The notes under the pieces were generated by a model. The model searched no databases. It was given only the letters and a program-made list of their open reading frames with translations, and was not told the origin of the DNA. DNA of 64,000 nucleotides from Allokutzneria sp. NRRL B-24872 (GTDB lineage Bacteria > Actinomycetota > Actinomycetes > Mycobacteriales > Pseudonocardiaceae). The position numbers and the translations under genes are program-made. The DNA lies in contig NZ_MUMH01000029.1 in assembly GCF_002155965.1 (NCBI RefSeq), positions 41,725 to 105,724 of the forward strand. The letters are read 5' to 3'. Positions 37,020-44,494 of the stretch are shown in pieces. Within the stretch, counting starts at the first letter, position 1. Every line of letters begins with the position of its first letter.

Positions 37020-37801
37020 GCCCGCTCCTCCCCCCCGAGCAGCCACTCAATAGTGACAGTCACAGCCTCATTCTCACGATCACGCGTATCAAACCCATGA
37101 TCGGAGCCGCGTACGGTATGAAAATCCGTGTTGGGGCGTGTCGCTGCTGCCTCCTGCGCGATCTCGTACGACACCGCGCTGTCACGGTCGCCATGTACTA
37201 CCAACGCAGGCACCCCGCTCGCGACCAAGTAGTCCAGCGGCTGGTAGTGCCCGAACTCTTCGAACAAGACTCTGCCCATTTCGAATTCGCCGTCGAGCAG
37301 CAAGAAACCCTGAGTGGCGAGGAGGCGCTGTTGCTCCGCACTGAAGTTCTCTTTACCCCAGGGCAGTTCCGGCTTAAGGAAGGTGCGGCGCAGGTCGAGT
37401 ACGGGGTTCCATAAAGCCAATCGGATGAGGTTGCCCTCCAACCATGGAAGAGACAGCGATGTCGCCACAGCACCGAAGCTTGAAGCTACGATGGAACGAG
37501 GGCCAGGGAATCGCTGATCCGCGTACTCGACGGCAGCCTGAAGGTCCAGCAGTTCGCCCGCGATAGTTGCACCGCGCTGAGTTCCCCCGCTCTTGCCGTG
37601 CCCACGAAATGAGAATCTCAGCACGTTGAACCCTGCGTCCGCCAGGCCGTCAGCGAGTCGGACAAACATTCCGCCTTCGGTCATGTTCGCGTTGATCCCA
37701 TGCGCCTGAATGACCGTGCCAAGGCTTGTTCCTGAACTAGCGGTGTGCACGGCGGCTTCGAGCTGTAACCCATCAACCGATGTCAACGCCACATTCTGCA
37801 C
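37010..37801 (-). CDS. Alpha/beta hydrolase
   Basis: From GTG 37801 (AGGGG 8 bases upstream) the protein has 263 residues. It shows the oxyanion/HG region (VIQAHGINANM), FSFRGHGKSGG, a nucleophile elbow-like ASSFGA, an acid segment VVHGDRDS and a terminal GSDHGF histidine. These form a typical Ser-Asp-His triad set. The substrate is unknown. Frames extending to 37999 lack a ribosome site. It is the first gene of a two-gene unit with the acyltransferase. Confidence 0.75.
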   Translation of the reverse strand: MQNVALTSVDGLQLEAAVHTASSGTSLGTVIQAHGINANMTEGGMFVRLADGLADAGFNVLRFSFRGHGKSGGTQRGATIAGELLDLQAAVEYADQRFPGPRSIVASSFGAVATSLSLPWLEGNLIRLALWNPVLDLRRTFLKPELPWGKENFSAEQQRLLATQGFLLLDGEFEMGRVLFEEFGHYQPLDYLVASGVPALVVHGDRDSAVSYEIAQEAAATRPNTDFHTVRGSDHGFDTRDRENEAVTVTIEWLLGGEERAWT

Positions 37802-38100
37802 TTGGTGTCCCCTCACTGCTGACTGGTCGTGCGCGAACGCAAGTTTGCCGCACACGGCTACAGCACAAGCGCCACGACCCCGTGCTCGTCCCACGGAGGG
37901 TGCAAAGTGTCCAGCTTTTGTCCAACCGGACTCGGGGTGTCCACAAACACGGGAGGCATCTGGGCTAGCCCCCCATGACAGCCCACCGACATCCTCCATA
38001 CGGCGACGACCAACCGTAGGGAAGTAGACGCATCGTGGGCAGCTGGCGCAAGCCAGGAGGGCGAAGGGCGGGGCAGCCGCGGCCGTCCCGCCCCTGTCAC
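37802..38100. other. Intergenic region upstream of the hydrolase
   Basis: About 300 bases hold the hydrolase promoter and the downstream end of the DUF397 gene. No supported gene, repeat or strong hairpin was found. Confidence 0.4.
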
Positions 38101-38331
38101 TCAGCAGCCCTTGAGCTCGCCGGCCTTGAGCGCAGCGAGGAAGCGGGTGTAGGCCAGCGGACCGAAGACCAGCGGCACTCCGTCTGGTCCCTGCTTCGAG
38201 TCACGGATGCCCACGACCGGCTGATCGGCAAAGAAGTTCACTTCGACGCAGTTGTCGTCCCCGCCACCGTTGACGCCGCTTCTGCTGCTCTTGCGCCACG
38301 TGTCGGGGCGGAAGGTAGGACGAGCCTGCAC
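38101..38331 (-). CDS. DUF397 domain protein
   Basis: The 76-residue protein shows the DUF397 pattern TWRKSSRSG...NCVEV...VGIRDSKQGPDG...AYTRFLAALKAGEL. Such small proteins are regularly encoded next to XRE/DUF5753 regulators in actinomycetes, as here, and several pairs act as antitoxin-like or developmental regulators (known from BldB/WhiJ-type systems). A GTG start at 38331 follows GGAAGGGG. It is downstream of the regulator on the same strand. Confidence 0.88.
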   Translation of the reverse strand: MQARPTFRPDTWRKSSRSGVNGGGDDNCVEVNFFADQPVVGIRDSKQGPDGVPLVFGPLAYTRFLAALKAGELKGC

Positions 38332-38367
38332 AGTGCACCCCTTCCGGAGGTTCGTTGGGCGGAGCTG

Positions 38368-39216
38368 TCACGACAAGCGTTCGATCGCAGCCTGCATCAG
38401 CTTGATCGACTCGGGGACCGAGAGCGCGAAGTCGTTCAACTCGTTGAAGGTCAGGTTACAGGTCTCGACGTCGTTCTCAGCCTGCAAATAGACCGAGCCG
38501 CCGATGCCGTCGGTATAGGCCATGTCCGGCACGTCGTCGTCGGGAAACGTCAGGATGCAGAACCAACCACCCAAGCCCGGATACGCGCCGACGCTCTCTG
38601 GCACGACTTGGATCGTGATGTTGGGGCGCTCCGCCATCTCGATCAGGTGCCGCACCTGCTCCTGCATCGTGGCCGACCCTCCGATGGGGCGCCGCAGCGC
38701 GGCCTCGTCCAGGATGACAACGAGCTCCTGTGGAGGGTGCTCGTCCAGCGGAAGCCGCCGCTTCAAGCGAGAGGCGACCCTGCGTTCGAGCTCCTGTTCC
38801 TCGATCTTCGGGCGAAACCCTCTGATGACCGCGCGGGCATAGTCAGCGGTCTGGAGCTGGCCTGGAATCTTGTTGTCGAAGACGCGGATGAGGCTCGCAG
38901 CGGCCTCGTTGGCGATCAGCGGCTTGACCTTGACGGGAATCGTGCTGTGCGGCTGTTGCCACCAACCGCGCTGGCGCGTTTCCTTGGCGATCCGTTTGAG
39001 TTCCTGCCGTTCGCGCTCCTCCGTGTGGCCATACGCGCTCAGCATGTCGTCGATCTCGTCGGGCAGGACGCGCTGGCTCTCGTTCTCAATGCGCGTCAGC
39101 TTGCCGCGCGCCCAACCCATCCGCTGGTTGGCCTCGTCGTGCGTGAGCCCGGCAGCCTCGCGCAGTTCCTTGAGTCGCAACGCGAGCTTGCGGCGCTGCC
39201 GCGCGGGGTTGGCCAC
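38368..39216 (-). CDS. XRE family regulator with DUF5753 domain
   Basis: GTG 39216 with GGAGG 6 bases upstream gives 282 residues. An N-terminal helix-turn-helix (LRLKELREAAGLTHDEANQR) is followed by the DUF5753 ligand-like domain (RVFDNKIPGQLQTADYARAV, EQVRHLIEMAERPNITIQVV). This is the WhiJ-like class paired with DUF397 proteins. A large inverted repeat lies upstream at 39300-39346 and is a candidate operator. Confidence 0.9.
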   Translation of the reverse strand: MANPARQRRKLALRLKELREAAGLTHDEANQRMGWARGKLTRIENESQRVLPDEIDDMLSAYGHTEERERQELKRIAKETRQRGWWQQPHSTIPVKVKPLIANEAAASLIRVFDNKIPGQLQTADYARAVIRGFRPKIEEQELERRVASRLKRRLPLDEHPPQELVVILDEAALRRPIGGSATMQEQVRHLIEMAERPNITIQVVPESVGAYPGLGGWFCILTFPDDDVPDMAYTDGIGGSVYLQAENDVETCNLTFNELNDFALSVPESIKLMQAAIERLS

Positions 39217-39299
39217 GGCGTCCTCCTGATCATCAAGTCGTCCGTGCACACCGTACGAGGCGAGAGGTGGCCAGTGCGACTCGTCCGAACAGGTGAAGA

Positions 39300-39346
39300 A
39301 ACCGTGCGTTGAGAGTTTGCGTGTTGCGAACTCTCAACACACGGTT
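39300..39346. promoter_or_regulatory. Large inverted repeat, candidate operator
   Basis: The arms AACCGTG/CACGGTT and GTTGAGAGTT/AACTCTCAAC form a nearly perfect 18-base inverted repeat around an 11-base centre. It lies between the divergent XRE regulator (39216) and the gene at 39396. The position suggests an operator for the XRE/DUF397 pair. A transcription hairpin is less likely, as no gene ends here. Confidence 0.6.
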
Positions 39347-39395
39347 CACTCTCGATGTGTCCGACTCCAGCGGCCAACTAGTCGAGGAGGAGCCG

Positions 39396-39689
39396 ATGTC
39401 GAGGGCAAGCGCTCCACAACAGGACTTGAAGTCGGCAGAGCCGACGGTGTGGGTTCACGATCACCGATGGCATCCGACGCGCCTCCACGTTCACCGTGGC
39501 AACCAAGCACTCCATGTGGTTCCCCGAGGTGAGAGGTCCTTCCTCGTGAAGGACGAGGACGCACCGGTCTTCTTCTGCAGCCTGCTCTCCAGCTACGGGG
39601 CGCAGCAGAAGCTGGAGATCGTTTCCGCCATGCTGCGCTCAGTTGGCGGCTTCTCCAGCATCGAGACGGCTGGAGCGCGAACGCCATGA
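39396..39689 (+). CDS. Small protein of unknown function
   Basis: ATG 39396 follows a strong ribosome site (GAGGAG). The 97-residue protein has a mid-region WVHDHRWHPTRLHVHRGN and LVKDEDAPVFFCSLL, without a recognised domain. It is divergent from the XRE regulator and overlaps the next gene by 4 bases (ATGA). Confidence 0.65.
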   Translation: MSRASAPQQDLKSAEPTVWVHDHRWHPTRLHVHRGNQALHVVPRGERSFLVKDEDAPVFFCSLLSSYGAQQKLEIVSAMLRSVGGFSSIETAGARTP

Positions 39690-40093
39690 GCCGCAGCCTG
39701 GTTCGTTCCTTGGACGCGCTGGTCGGACAACTTGACGTCGTGCTTGACGAACTCGACTCGGCGCCGCTTGTGGCTCACCGCACGCCATCGCACGCCGAGG
39801 CACTGCATTTTGCCGTTCGATGGTTCTACTCCATGCGTTCACTGCATGACGGTGTGCCTGCTCTGCGATCACGATGGCGCCGAAAATCGGGTAAGCACAG
39901 CCGGGTCTGCTCAAGTTGCCGAACGATGCTTCAGCAGCAGCGGGTGTCGTGGCCGTGCCCTTCCCTGATCGAGATCGATCGACATTTGGACACAATCTCG
40001 CGATTAGAGCGCAAAGCAGCTCGCCGCGAGGAGGCTTCAACCTTCAACCCCCCCTGCGGCGCAACGCTTCGCACGCGCGATCTGATCTCATAG
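39686..40093 (+). CDS. Small unknown protein with CxxC motif
   Basis: ATG 39686 overlaps the previous stop. The 135-residue product contains VCSSCRTML and WPCPSLIEIDRHL, a possible metal-binding site. It is not recognised. It ends a two-gene unit followed by a strong hairpin at 40137-40180. Confidence 0.6.
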   Translation: MSRSLVRSLDALVGQLDVVLDELDSAPLVAHRTPSHAEALHFAVRWFYSMRSLHDGVPALRSRWRRKSGKHSRVCSSCRTMLQQQRVSWPCPSLIEIDRHLDTISRLERKAARREEASTFNPPCGATLRTRDLIS

Positions 40094-40435
40094 CTCCGGC
40101 TGGCACCGCTGACCACTATGGCGCGGCACCTGCCGTGCGGGTGGCGAGACGATCTCCCGCAAACGCGTCTCGCCACCCGCCTCCATCCCTTCCCTGCCAA
40201 TCCCGGCCGTTCGCTGAGGTCGAAACCCCCACGAACGAACGCTTGCACCGATGGCCCACACCGATGCCCAGCAGATGGTTGATCGCCCCCTTGGGTCGAC
40301 GACTAGGCCACCGGTCGCGGAGAACTTCCCGCCTCTCTGCGGCCGGACATGAGAGGGACTGCGGACGGCTTCCACCTCCCCCGAGTCGTCCGCAGTCTCT
40401 CCAGAAGCCTTACATACCAGTGAAATCAGGTAGTT
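40094..40435. other. Intergenic region with terminator
   Basis: This gap of about 340 bases holds the hairpin at 40137-40180 and presumably the promoter of the 40436 gene in its lower-GC right end. No gene is supported. Confidence 0.5.
40137..40180 (+). terminator. Terminator-like hairpin
   Basis: A perfect 15-base inverted repeat (arms 40137-40151 and 40166-40180, gcgggtggcgagacg and its complement) with a 14-base loop lies 44 bases after the 40093 stop. No T run follows, as usual for actinomycete terminators. Confidence 0.7.
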
Positions 40436-40906
40436 ATGAACCGTCGACGACGTCCTCAGCCAACTGTGCCGGGTCTTGGCATGCTCGACCGGACCATCTC
40501 GATCCCCGACCACGATCCGTATGTGCTGGAGCGGTTCCCGCGACGTACGGAGATCTCTGAGCTTGACCGCCGTCGGTACGAGCGGAGGATCATCACGGCG
40601 TACCGGGCGGGGATGTGTCGCCATCCGATCGCGCTCCGGACGGGCTGGCACTTCAAGGCGGTCAAGGACATTCTCGCGCGGGCCCAGCTGATTGAGTGGG
40701 ATCGGGAAGCCGGTCTGATGGCGTTGTGGGCCGTGCATGTCTCGGATCTGGTGTGGCGTGGGGTCGTGGAGCGAGGCGAGAAGCTTGAGCAGACGGCGGC
40801 ACGGATGGAGATGTTCGCACCTGCCGCCAGACGCTTCTATCTGTTCGCGAAGGTGTTGCGCCGCAACGTCTCTCCGCGCCCGCCTGATCTGACGAGTCTC
40901 TCCTAG
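40436..40906 (+). CDS. Unknown protein with single IPxxDPF / HTH-like domain
   Basis: The 156-residue protein contains ISIPDHDPYVLERFPR followed by RRYERRIITAYRAG and GWHFKAVKDILARA, which looks like a helix-turn-helix. The same domain occurs twice in the next gene. The family is not recognised; DNA binding is inferred. ATG 40436. Confidence 0.65.
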   Translation: MNRRRRPQPTVPGLGMLDRTISIPDHDPYVLERFPRRTEISELDRRRYERRIITAYRAGMCRHPIALRTGWHFKAVKDILARAQLIEWDREAGLMALWAVHVSDLVWRGVVERGEKLEQTAARMEMFAPAARRFYLFAKVLRRNVSPRPPDLTSLS

Positions 40907-40977
40907 AGGTCAACTCGCCGCCCGATCACTTCCCAGCTCCGTCCGTTTCGTGTTGTCGCACAACAGGGTCAGGTGCC

Positions 40978-41880
40978 ATGACTGTCTATCCGAGGGTTCC
41001 GGTCATACCTGTTGATCTCGACATGTCCCGCGTTGAGATCCCAGATCATGATCCGTTCGCGCTGCCTATCTTCCCTTCCCCTCTGGGGGTCGCCGAGGAG
41101 GATCGCGTGGCGCTTGAGCGGAGGCTGGTCGACGCGGTGCGTGCGGGCTACAGGGCGTGTTTGCTGCACGAGCCGACGAAGTGGACTCAGGAGCGCATCG
41201 ACGAGATCCTGCACCGCCACGGCGTCGGTGGTGACGATGAGCTGTGGGGGCTTCAGGCATTGGTGGCCTACCACGTCGGTGATCTGGTGTGGCTGAACCT
41301 GGAGGAGCGGGGACGCCTGGTGCACGAGGTGTGCGAGGACATGGGTCTGCCGCTGTCGATGTTGGTGCGACTCCACATGCACACCGAAGTCCACAGGGGT
41401 GTCGCACCCGTCGCCGAGCTCCGTTCGCACGATCACGATCCCGCTTCCTGGGGTGAGCATCCGGACCTCTCCGTCGACACGGTCGTTGTCCCTGAACGTG
41501 ATCCGTTCATCCAGCCGCAGCGCAGGCTTCCCGACTACATGACGATCGGCGAGCTGGATGCCTTGGCCGATCGCGTGGTTCGGGCTTATCGCGCGGGCGA
41601 GCACGTCGCTTACATCACCCGTCGCACCGGTCTTGTCCAGGGCGAGGTGACCGCCTACTTGAGCGAGGCCGGCTCGCCGCCGGGCAAGGAACAAACGGCG
41701 GGCCTGCTCCAGTGGGTTGATCTTCTCGTGATCGAGCGCATGACCCGAGAACACCTCGCCGGGGAGTCCGTGCGGGTTCTCGCGCAGCGCTACCGGATGC
41801 CTGTCCACGAGGTGATCAAGGAGGTCGCGAGGGCCACCCGCGACGTCCTGCGACACGACTGCGGGGAGGCAGCTCGATGA
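40978..41880 (+). CDS. Unknown protein with two IPxxDPF / HTH-like domains
   Basis: The 300-residue protein has two homologous halves. The first has VEIPDHDPFALPIFP, VDAVRAGYRACLLHEP and WTQERIDEIL (about 18-75). The second has VVPERDPFIQPQRRLP, VVRAYRAGEHVAYI and VQGEVTAYL (about 170-230). Both match the single domain of the 40436 product. This suggests a tandem-duplicated DNA-binding module. ATG 40978; the stop overlaps the next start (ATGA). Confidence 0.65.
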   Translation: MTVYPRVPVIPVDLDMSRVEIPDHDPFALPIFPSPLGVAEEDRVALERRLVDAVRAGYRACLLHEPTKWTQERIDEILHRHGVGGDDELWGLQALVAYHVGDLVWLNLEERGRLVHEVCEDMGLPLSMLVRLHMHTEVHRGVAPVAELRSHDHDPASWGEHPDLSVDTVVVPERDPFIQPQRRLPDYMTIGELDALADRVVRAYRAGEHVAYITRRTGLVQGEVTAYLSEAGSPPGKEQTAGLLQWVDLLVIERMTREHLAGESVRVLAQRYRMPVHEVIKEVARATRDVLRHDCGEAAR

Positions 41881-42092
41881 CTCGGCTTCGCAACGGCTAC
41901 ACCCGCAATGTGCTTGGAGACAAAGGCATGCACGTCAGCCATGAGCGGCCGTACGCCGAGCGCGCCCTCACCGTGTCGAGGGCCTTCCGCTGTCCGAAGG
42001 CGCACGTGTTCGCGGTGTCTTTCTCGGCAGACGTTCCGGATCTGCCTGTTGAGTGGGGATGTCGCCGCCACGGGACGGTTGCGGGGCCGTGA
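41877..42092 (+). CDS. RbpA-like protein, core-domain half of a split RbpA
   Basis: This 71-residue protein matches the RbpA core: ALTVSRAFRCPKAHVFAVSF and VPDLPVEWGCRRHG parallel the RbpA YRTDNGEEFEVPFADDAE and IPGTWLCRNG. RbpA is the actinobacterial RNA polymerase-binding transcription activator. The frame stops at 42092, before the sigma-interaction domain, which is encoded by the overlapping next ORF in a different frame (GTGA). It is either a natural two-piece RbpA, a programmed frameshift product, or a broken gene. Presumably this is an accessory paralogue; a normal rbpA should exist elsewhere. Confidence 0.75.
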   Translation: MTRLRNGYTRNVLGDKGMHVSHERPYAERALTVSRAFRCPKAHVFAVSFSADVPDLPVEWGCRRHGTVAGP

Positions 42093-42232
42093 GCGCGCCG
42101 GATTACAAGCCGCGGCCCGTCCGGGTTCGGACGCACTGGGACATGCTCCTCGAACGGCGCACTATCCCCGAGCTGGAGGCGCTGCTCGACGAGCGACTAG
42201 AGCTGTTGCGCCGAAGCCGCAGTGCCGCCTGA
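42089..42232 (+). CDS. RbpA-like protein, sigma-interaction half of a split RbpA
   Basis: GTG 42089, overlapping the stop of the core half, encodes 47 residues. RTHWDMLLERRTIPELEALL then DERLELLRR is nearly the same as the RbpA basic linker and sigma-interaction domain (RTHWDMLLERRSIEELEELL). It is too short for usual ORF callers. The frame differs from the core half by -1. Conservation of this motif without decay suggests it is still used. Confidence 0.8.
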   Translation: MSAPDYKPRPVRVRTHWDMLLERRTIPELEALLDERLELLRRSRSAA

Positions 42233-42298
42233 TCGTCTTTCCCTGCAACAGGTCCCCGGGCAGAGCGTCCGGACAGCGTTGCTACAGAAGAAGGAATC

Positions 42299-43177
42299 GT
42301 GAGACAGAGAACGAAGAAGGCCGTGCTGTCGTCGGCCGCTCTGCTGGTCGTGATGACCGGCGTGAGTGCCGCCCAACCGGCGATGACAACCCCGTCGACC
42401 GAGCAGGCCGAGAGCAGGATCATCGGCGGGACACCCGCCGACTTTCCCTTCGCCGTGTCGTTGCAGTTCGCGCACAAGGGAAATCCCGACTACGACTTCT
42501 GTGGCGGGGCACTGTTGCCCGGCGGCCGGCACGTGCTGACCGCCGCGCATTGCTTCATGCTGCCCGGCCACCCGAAGCCAGAAGCGGTGCACGTGCGGGC
42601 GGGGCATCCCGACAAGCACCAGGGCGAGTTCGCCAAGGTGGTCGGTGCCCGCATCGCGGACTTTCATCAAGCGCCGCCCGGAGTCAACGACATCGCCGTC
42701 CTCACGCTCGATCGGCGCCTTCGCGCTCGGCCTACGTGGATCGCCCCGTCCGCCGGGGAGTTCGGCGCGACCGTCCGCGCGATCGGCTGGGGCCGCACCG
42801 ACGAGGCCGGCCAGGGTGACGGCTCGCAGATCCTGCACCAGGTCGATCTGATCCGTACCACCCGAGCCGCCTGCTCGGTCGGGTCGATCGACGATCGCGA
42901 ACTCTGCCTCGCGCCACGGAGCGGGCAGAACGCGGGAGTCTGTTACGGCGACTCCGGAAGCCCCGGGCTCCGGAAAGTCGCCGGACGCTGGATGGTCGTG
43001 GGCGTGGCTAGCCGGGGCGCGCGGACGAACGGCCGTTGTGGTGGAGGCGCACCGGACATCTTCACCGACGCCACCGCGCGCCAGCACCGGGACTTCGTCG
43101 TCCGCGCTGTCCTGGACCGACCGCACACCGCCGCGGTCTCTGACGCCGATGTGGCCCGGCTCGCCGAGGCGAGCTAG
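42299..43177 (+). CDS. Secreted trypsin-like serine protease (S1)
   Basis: From GTG 42299 (GAAGGA upstream) the 292-residue protein has a signal peptide (about 1-25, LSSAALLVVMTGVSAAQPA). The mature N-terminus is IIGG and the catalytic triad is TAAHC (H), NDIAVL (D) and YGDSGSP (S). It is exported. Its role is probably nutritional or in development. A hairpin at 43197-43229 follows. Confidence 0.93.
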   Translation: MRQRTKKAVLSSAALLVVMTGVSAAQPAMTTPSTEQAESRIIGGTPADFPFAVSLQFAHKGNPDYDFCGGALLPGGRHVLTAAHCFMLPGHPKPEAVHVRAGHPDKHQGEFAKVVGARIADFHQAPPGVNDIAVLTLDRRLRARPTWIAPSAGEFGATVRAIGWGRTDEAGQGDGSQILHQVDLIRTTRAACSVGSIDDRELCLAPRSGQNAGVCYGDSGSPGLRKVAGRWMVVGVASRGARTNGRCGGGAPDIFTDATARQHRDFVVRAVLDRPHTAAVSDADVARLAEAS

Positions 43178-43196
43178 CCGCACCGGGCGATGAGGC

Positions 43197-43229
43197 GGGG
43201 ACGGCCGAGTCTGTAGCTCGGCCGTCCCC
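43197..43229 (+). terminator. Terminator hairpin after the protease
   Basis: A perfect 13-base stem (ggggacggccgag and ctcggccgtcccc) with a 7-base loop lies 20 bases after the stop. Confidence 0.8.
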
Positions 43230-43326
43230 GTCACGAGGCTACCGCCGCCTCTCCGCAGAAGCCGACCAGCGGGCCGTCTCCTGGCCTGTCGGCATCGCAT
43301 CGACGAGCACGAACTGGAGCAAGGCC

Positions 43327-43599
43327 ATGCACGTCTATCACGAGCAAGTGGCAACCCCTGCGAGCACTCGCACCACCACCGGGTCCGCTGTCGCACAGCT
43401 GAACCAGTCGATCCTGTTCAAGGAACTCCCCGGCCTCGTCCGTGAGGAGTTCATCAAGCTGGCTCGCCACCTAGACCATCTGGGAAACCCCGCAGCGGTA
43501 ACGGCACTGAAGGATACCGCTTCCCGCGTCGCCACCGAGATGACGGCCAAGCAACGTCAACGCGGTTCCTCCGCACCCGCACGGCCGAGAACCCGCTAG
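43327..43599 (+). CDS. Small unknown protein
   Basis: ATG 43327 with GGAG upstream gives 90 residues, mostly helical (SILFKELPGLVREEFIKLAR) with a basic tail. It has no recognised domain. A hairpin follows at 43622-43660. Confidence 0.55.
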   Translation: MHVYHEQVATPASTRTTTGSAVAQLNQSILFKELPGLVREEFIKLARHLDHLGNPAAVTALKDTASRVATEMTAKQRQRGSSAPARPRTR

Positions 43600-43621
43600 T
43601 TCGCCGACCGCACACGGACAG

Positions 43622-43660
43622 GGCGGGCACGGTCGAGCTCTCGACTCGGCCGTGCCCGCC
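43622..43660 (+). terminator. Terminator hairpin
   Basis: A 16-base stem with one G-T pair (ggcgggcacggtcgag and ctcggccgtgcccgcc) and a 7-base loop lies 22 bases after the 43599 stop. Confidence 0.75.
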
Positions 43661-43692
43661 ACCACCTTCGCGCCGCCCCTTGGGAGAACTCG

Positions 43693-44046
43693 ATGGGGAT
43701 CACTCCCCTTCCAATCCTCGATCTCGAAACGACGCTGTACATCGACAACGTGGTCGCGCTCGAACCGGGTATGACGATGTCCGTTGACGCACAGCAAGAA
43801 GACATCCTCATCAAGCTCAGCGACCCGAAGACCGGCGCGGCAGTCGACCTCATGATCGACCCTCCGATGTTCGGCCTACTCCTGAACGCCATGACATCGG
43901 AGTGGGCGAGGTGGAACGTCACCTACAGGGGTCTCTACTACGGCCATGTCCACGAGGACGATGAGGCAGCGATCGACGACAACTTCGTTAGCGACTCGCC
44001 ATTCGACGACGCGGCACCCCCGGAACACCAGGTCGGCGCTCACTGA
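43693..44046 (+). CDS. Small unknown acidic protein
   Basis: ATG 43693 follows GGGAG. The 117-residue protein has a beta-rich N-terminus (ILDLETTLYIDNVVALEPG) and a very acidic C-terminus. It is not recognised. It is followed by another small gene on the same strand. Confidence 0.55.
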   Translation: MGITPLPILDLETTLYIDNVVALEPGMTMSVDAQQEDILIKLSDPKTGAAVDLMIDPPMFGLLLNAMTSEWARWNVTYRGLYYGHVHEDDEAAIDDNFVSDSPFDDAAPPEHQVGAH

Positions 44047-44076
44047 CACCGTCCCTGCACAGAGCCGAGGAACCGC

Positions 44077-44328
44077 GTGTCCAACGCGTATGACCCCCAC
44101 AGTCCAGAGGGCTTCGCCATCCCCCTCTGGCGCTCGCGGGAGGCCGCACACGATCGGCGACGCGTTGACGTGGAATCGTCGATGATCATCCCGAGCCTGA
44201 GCGGGCATCACGACAATGACGAACTGCGGACGCTCGCCCGCGAAGCCGAGATGCTGACCTCCTCCTTGCTGGCCAAACTCCAAGCCCTCACCCGAGCCCT
44301 GGACAAGCACTCCTGCAACGACACGTGA
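44077..44328 (+). CDS. Small unknown protein
   Basis: GTG 44077 with GAGGA upstream gives 83 residues, with a helical C-terminus (ELRTLAREAEMLTSSLLAKL). No domain was recognised. It is probably co-transcribed with the preceding gene. Confidence 0.5.
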   Translation: MSNAYDPHSPEGFAIPLWRSREAAHDRRRVDVESSMIIPSLSGHHDNDELRTLAREAEMLTSSLLAKLQALTRALDKHSCNDT

Positions 44329-44494
44329 AGGCTGCGATCACTGTGGCACGCAAAGCAAAGAGGACCAGTCCCGGAACGGATTCGCCGACGTCCTCGTAAG
44401 CGCGCGGTCACCGCAGCCTCCTTCGCCCGCCGCAACACCGCCATCGCCTGCGGCGCCCACTCATCGCACTTTGTCTTGATACACCAACAGAAAC

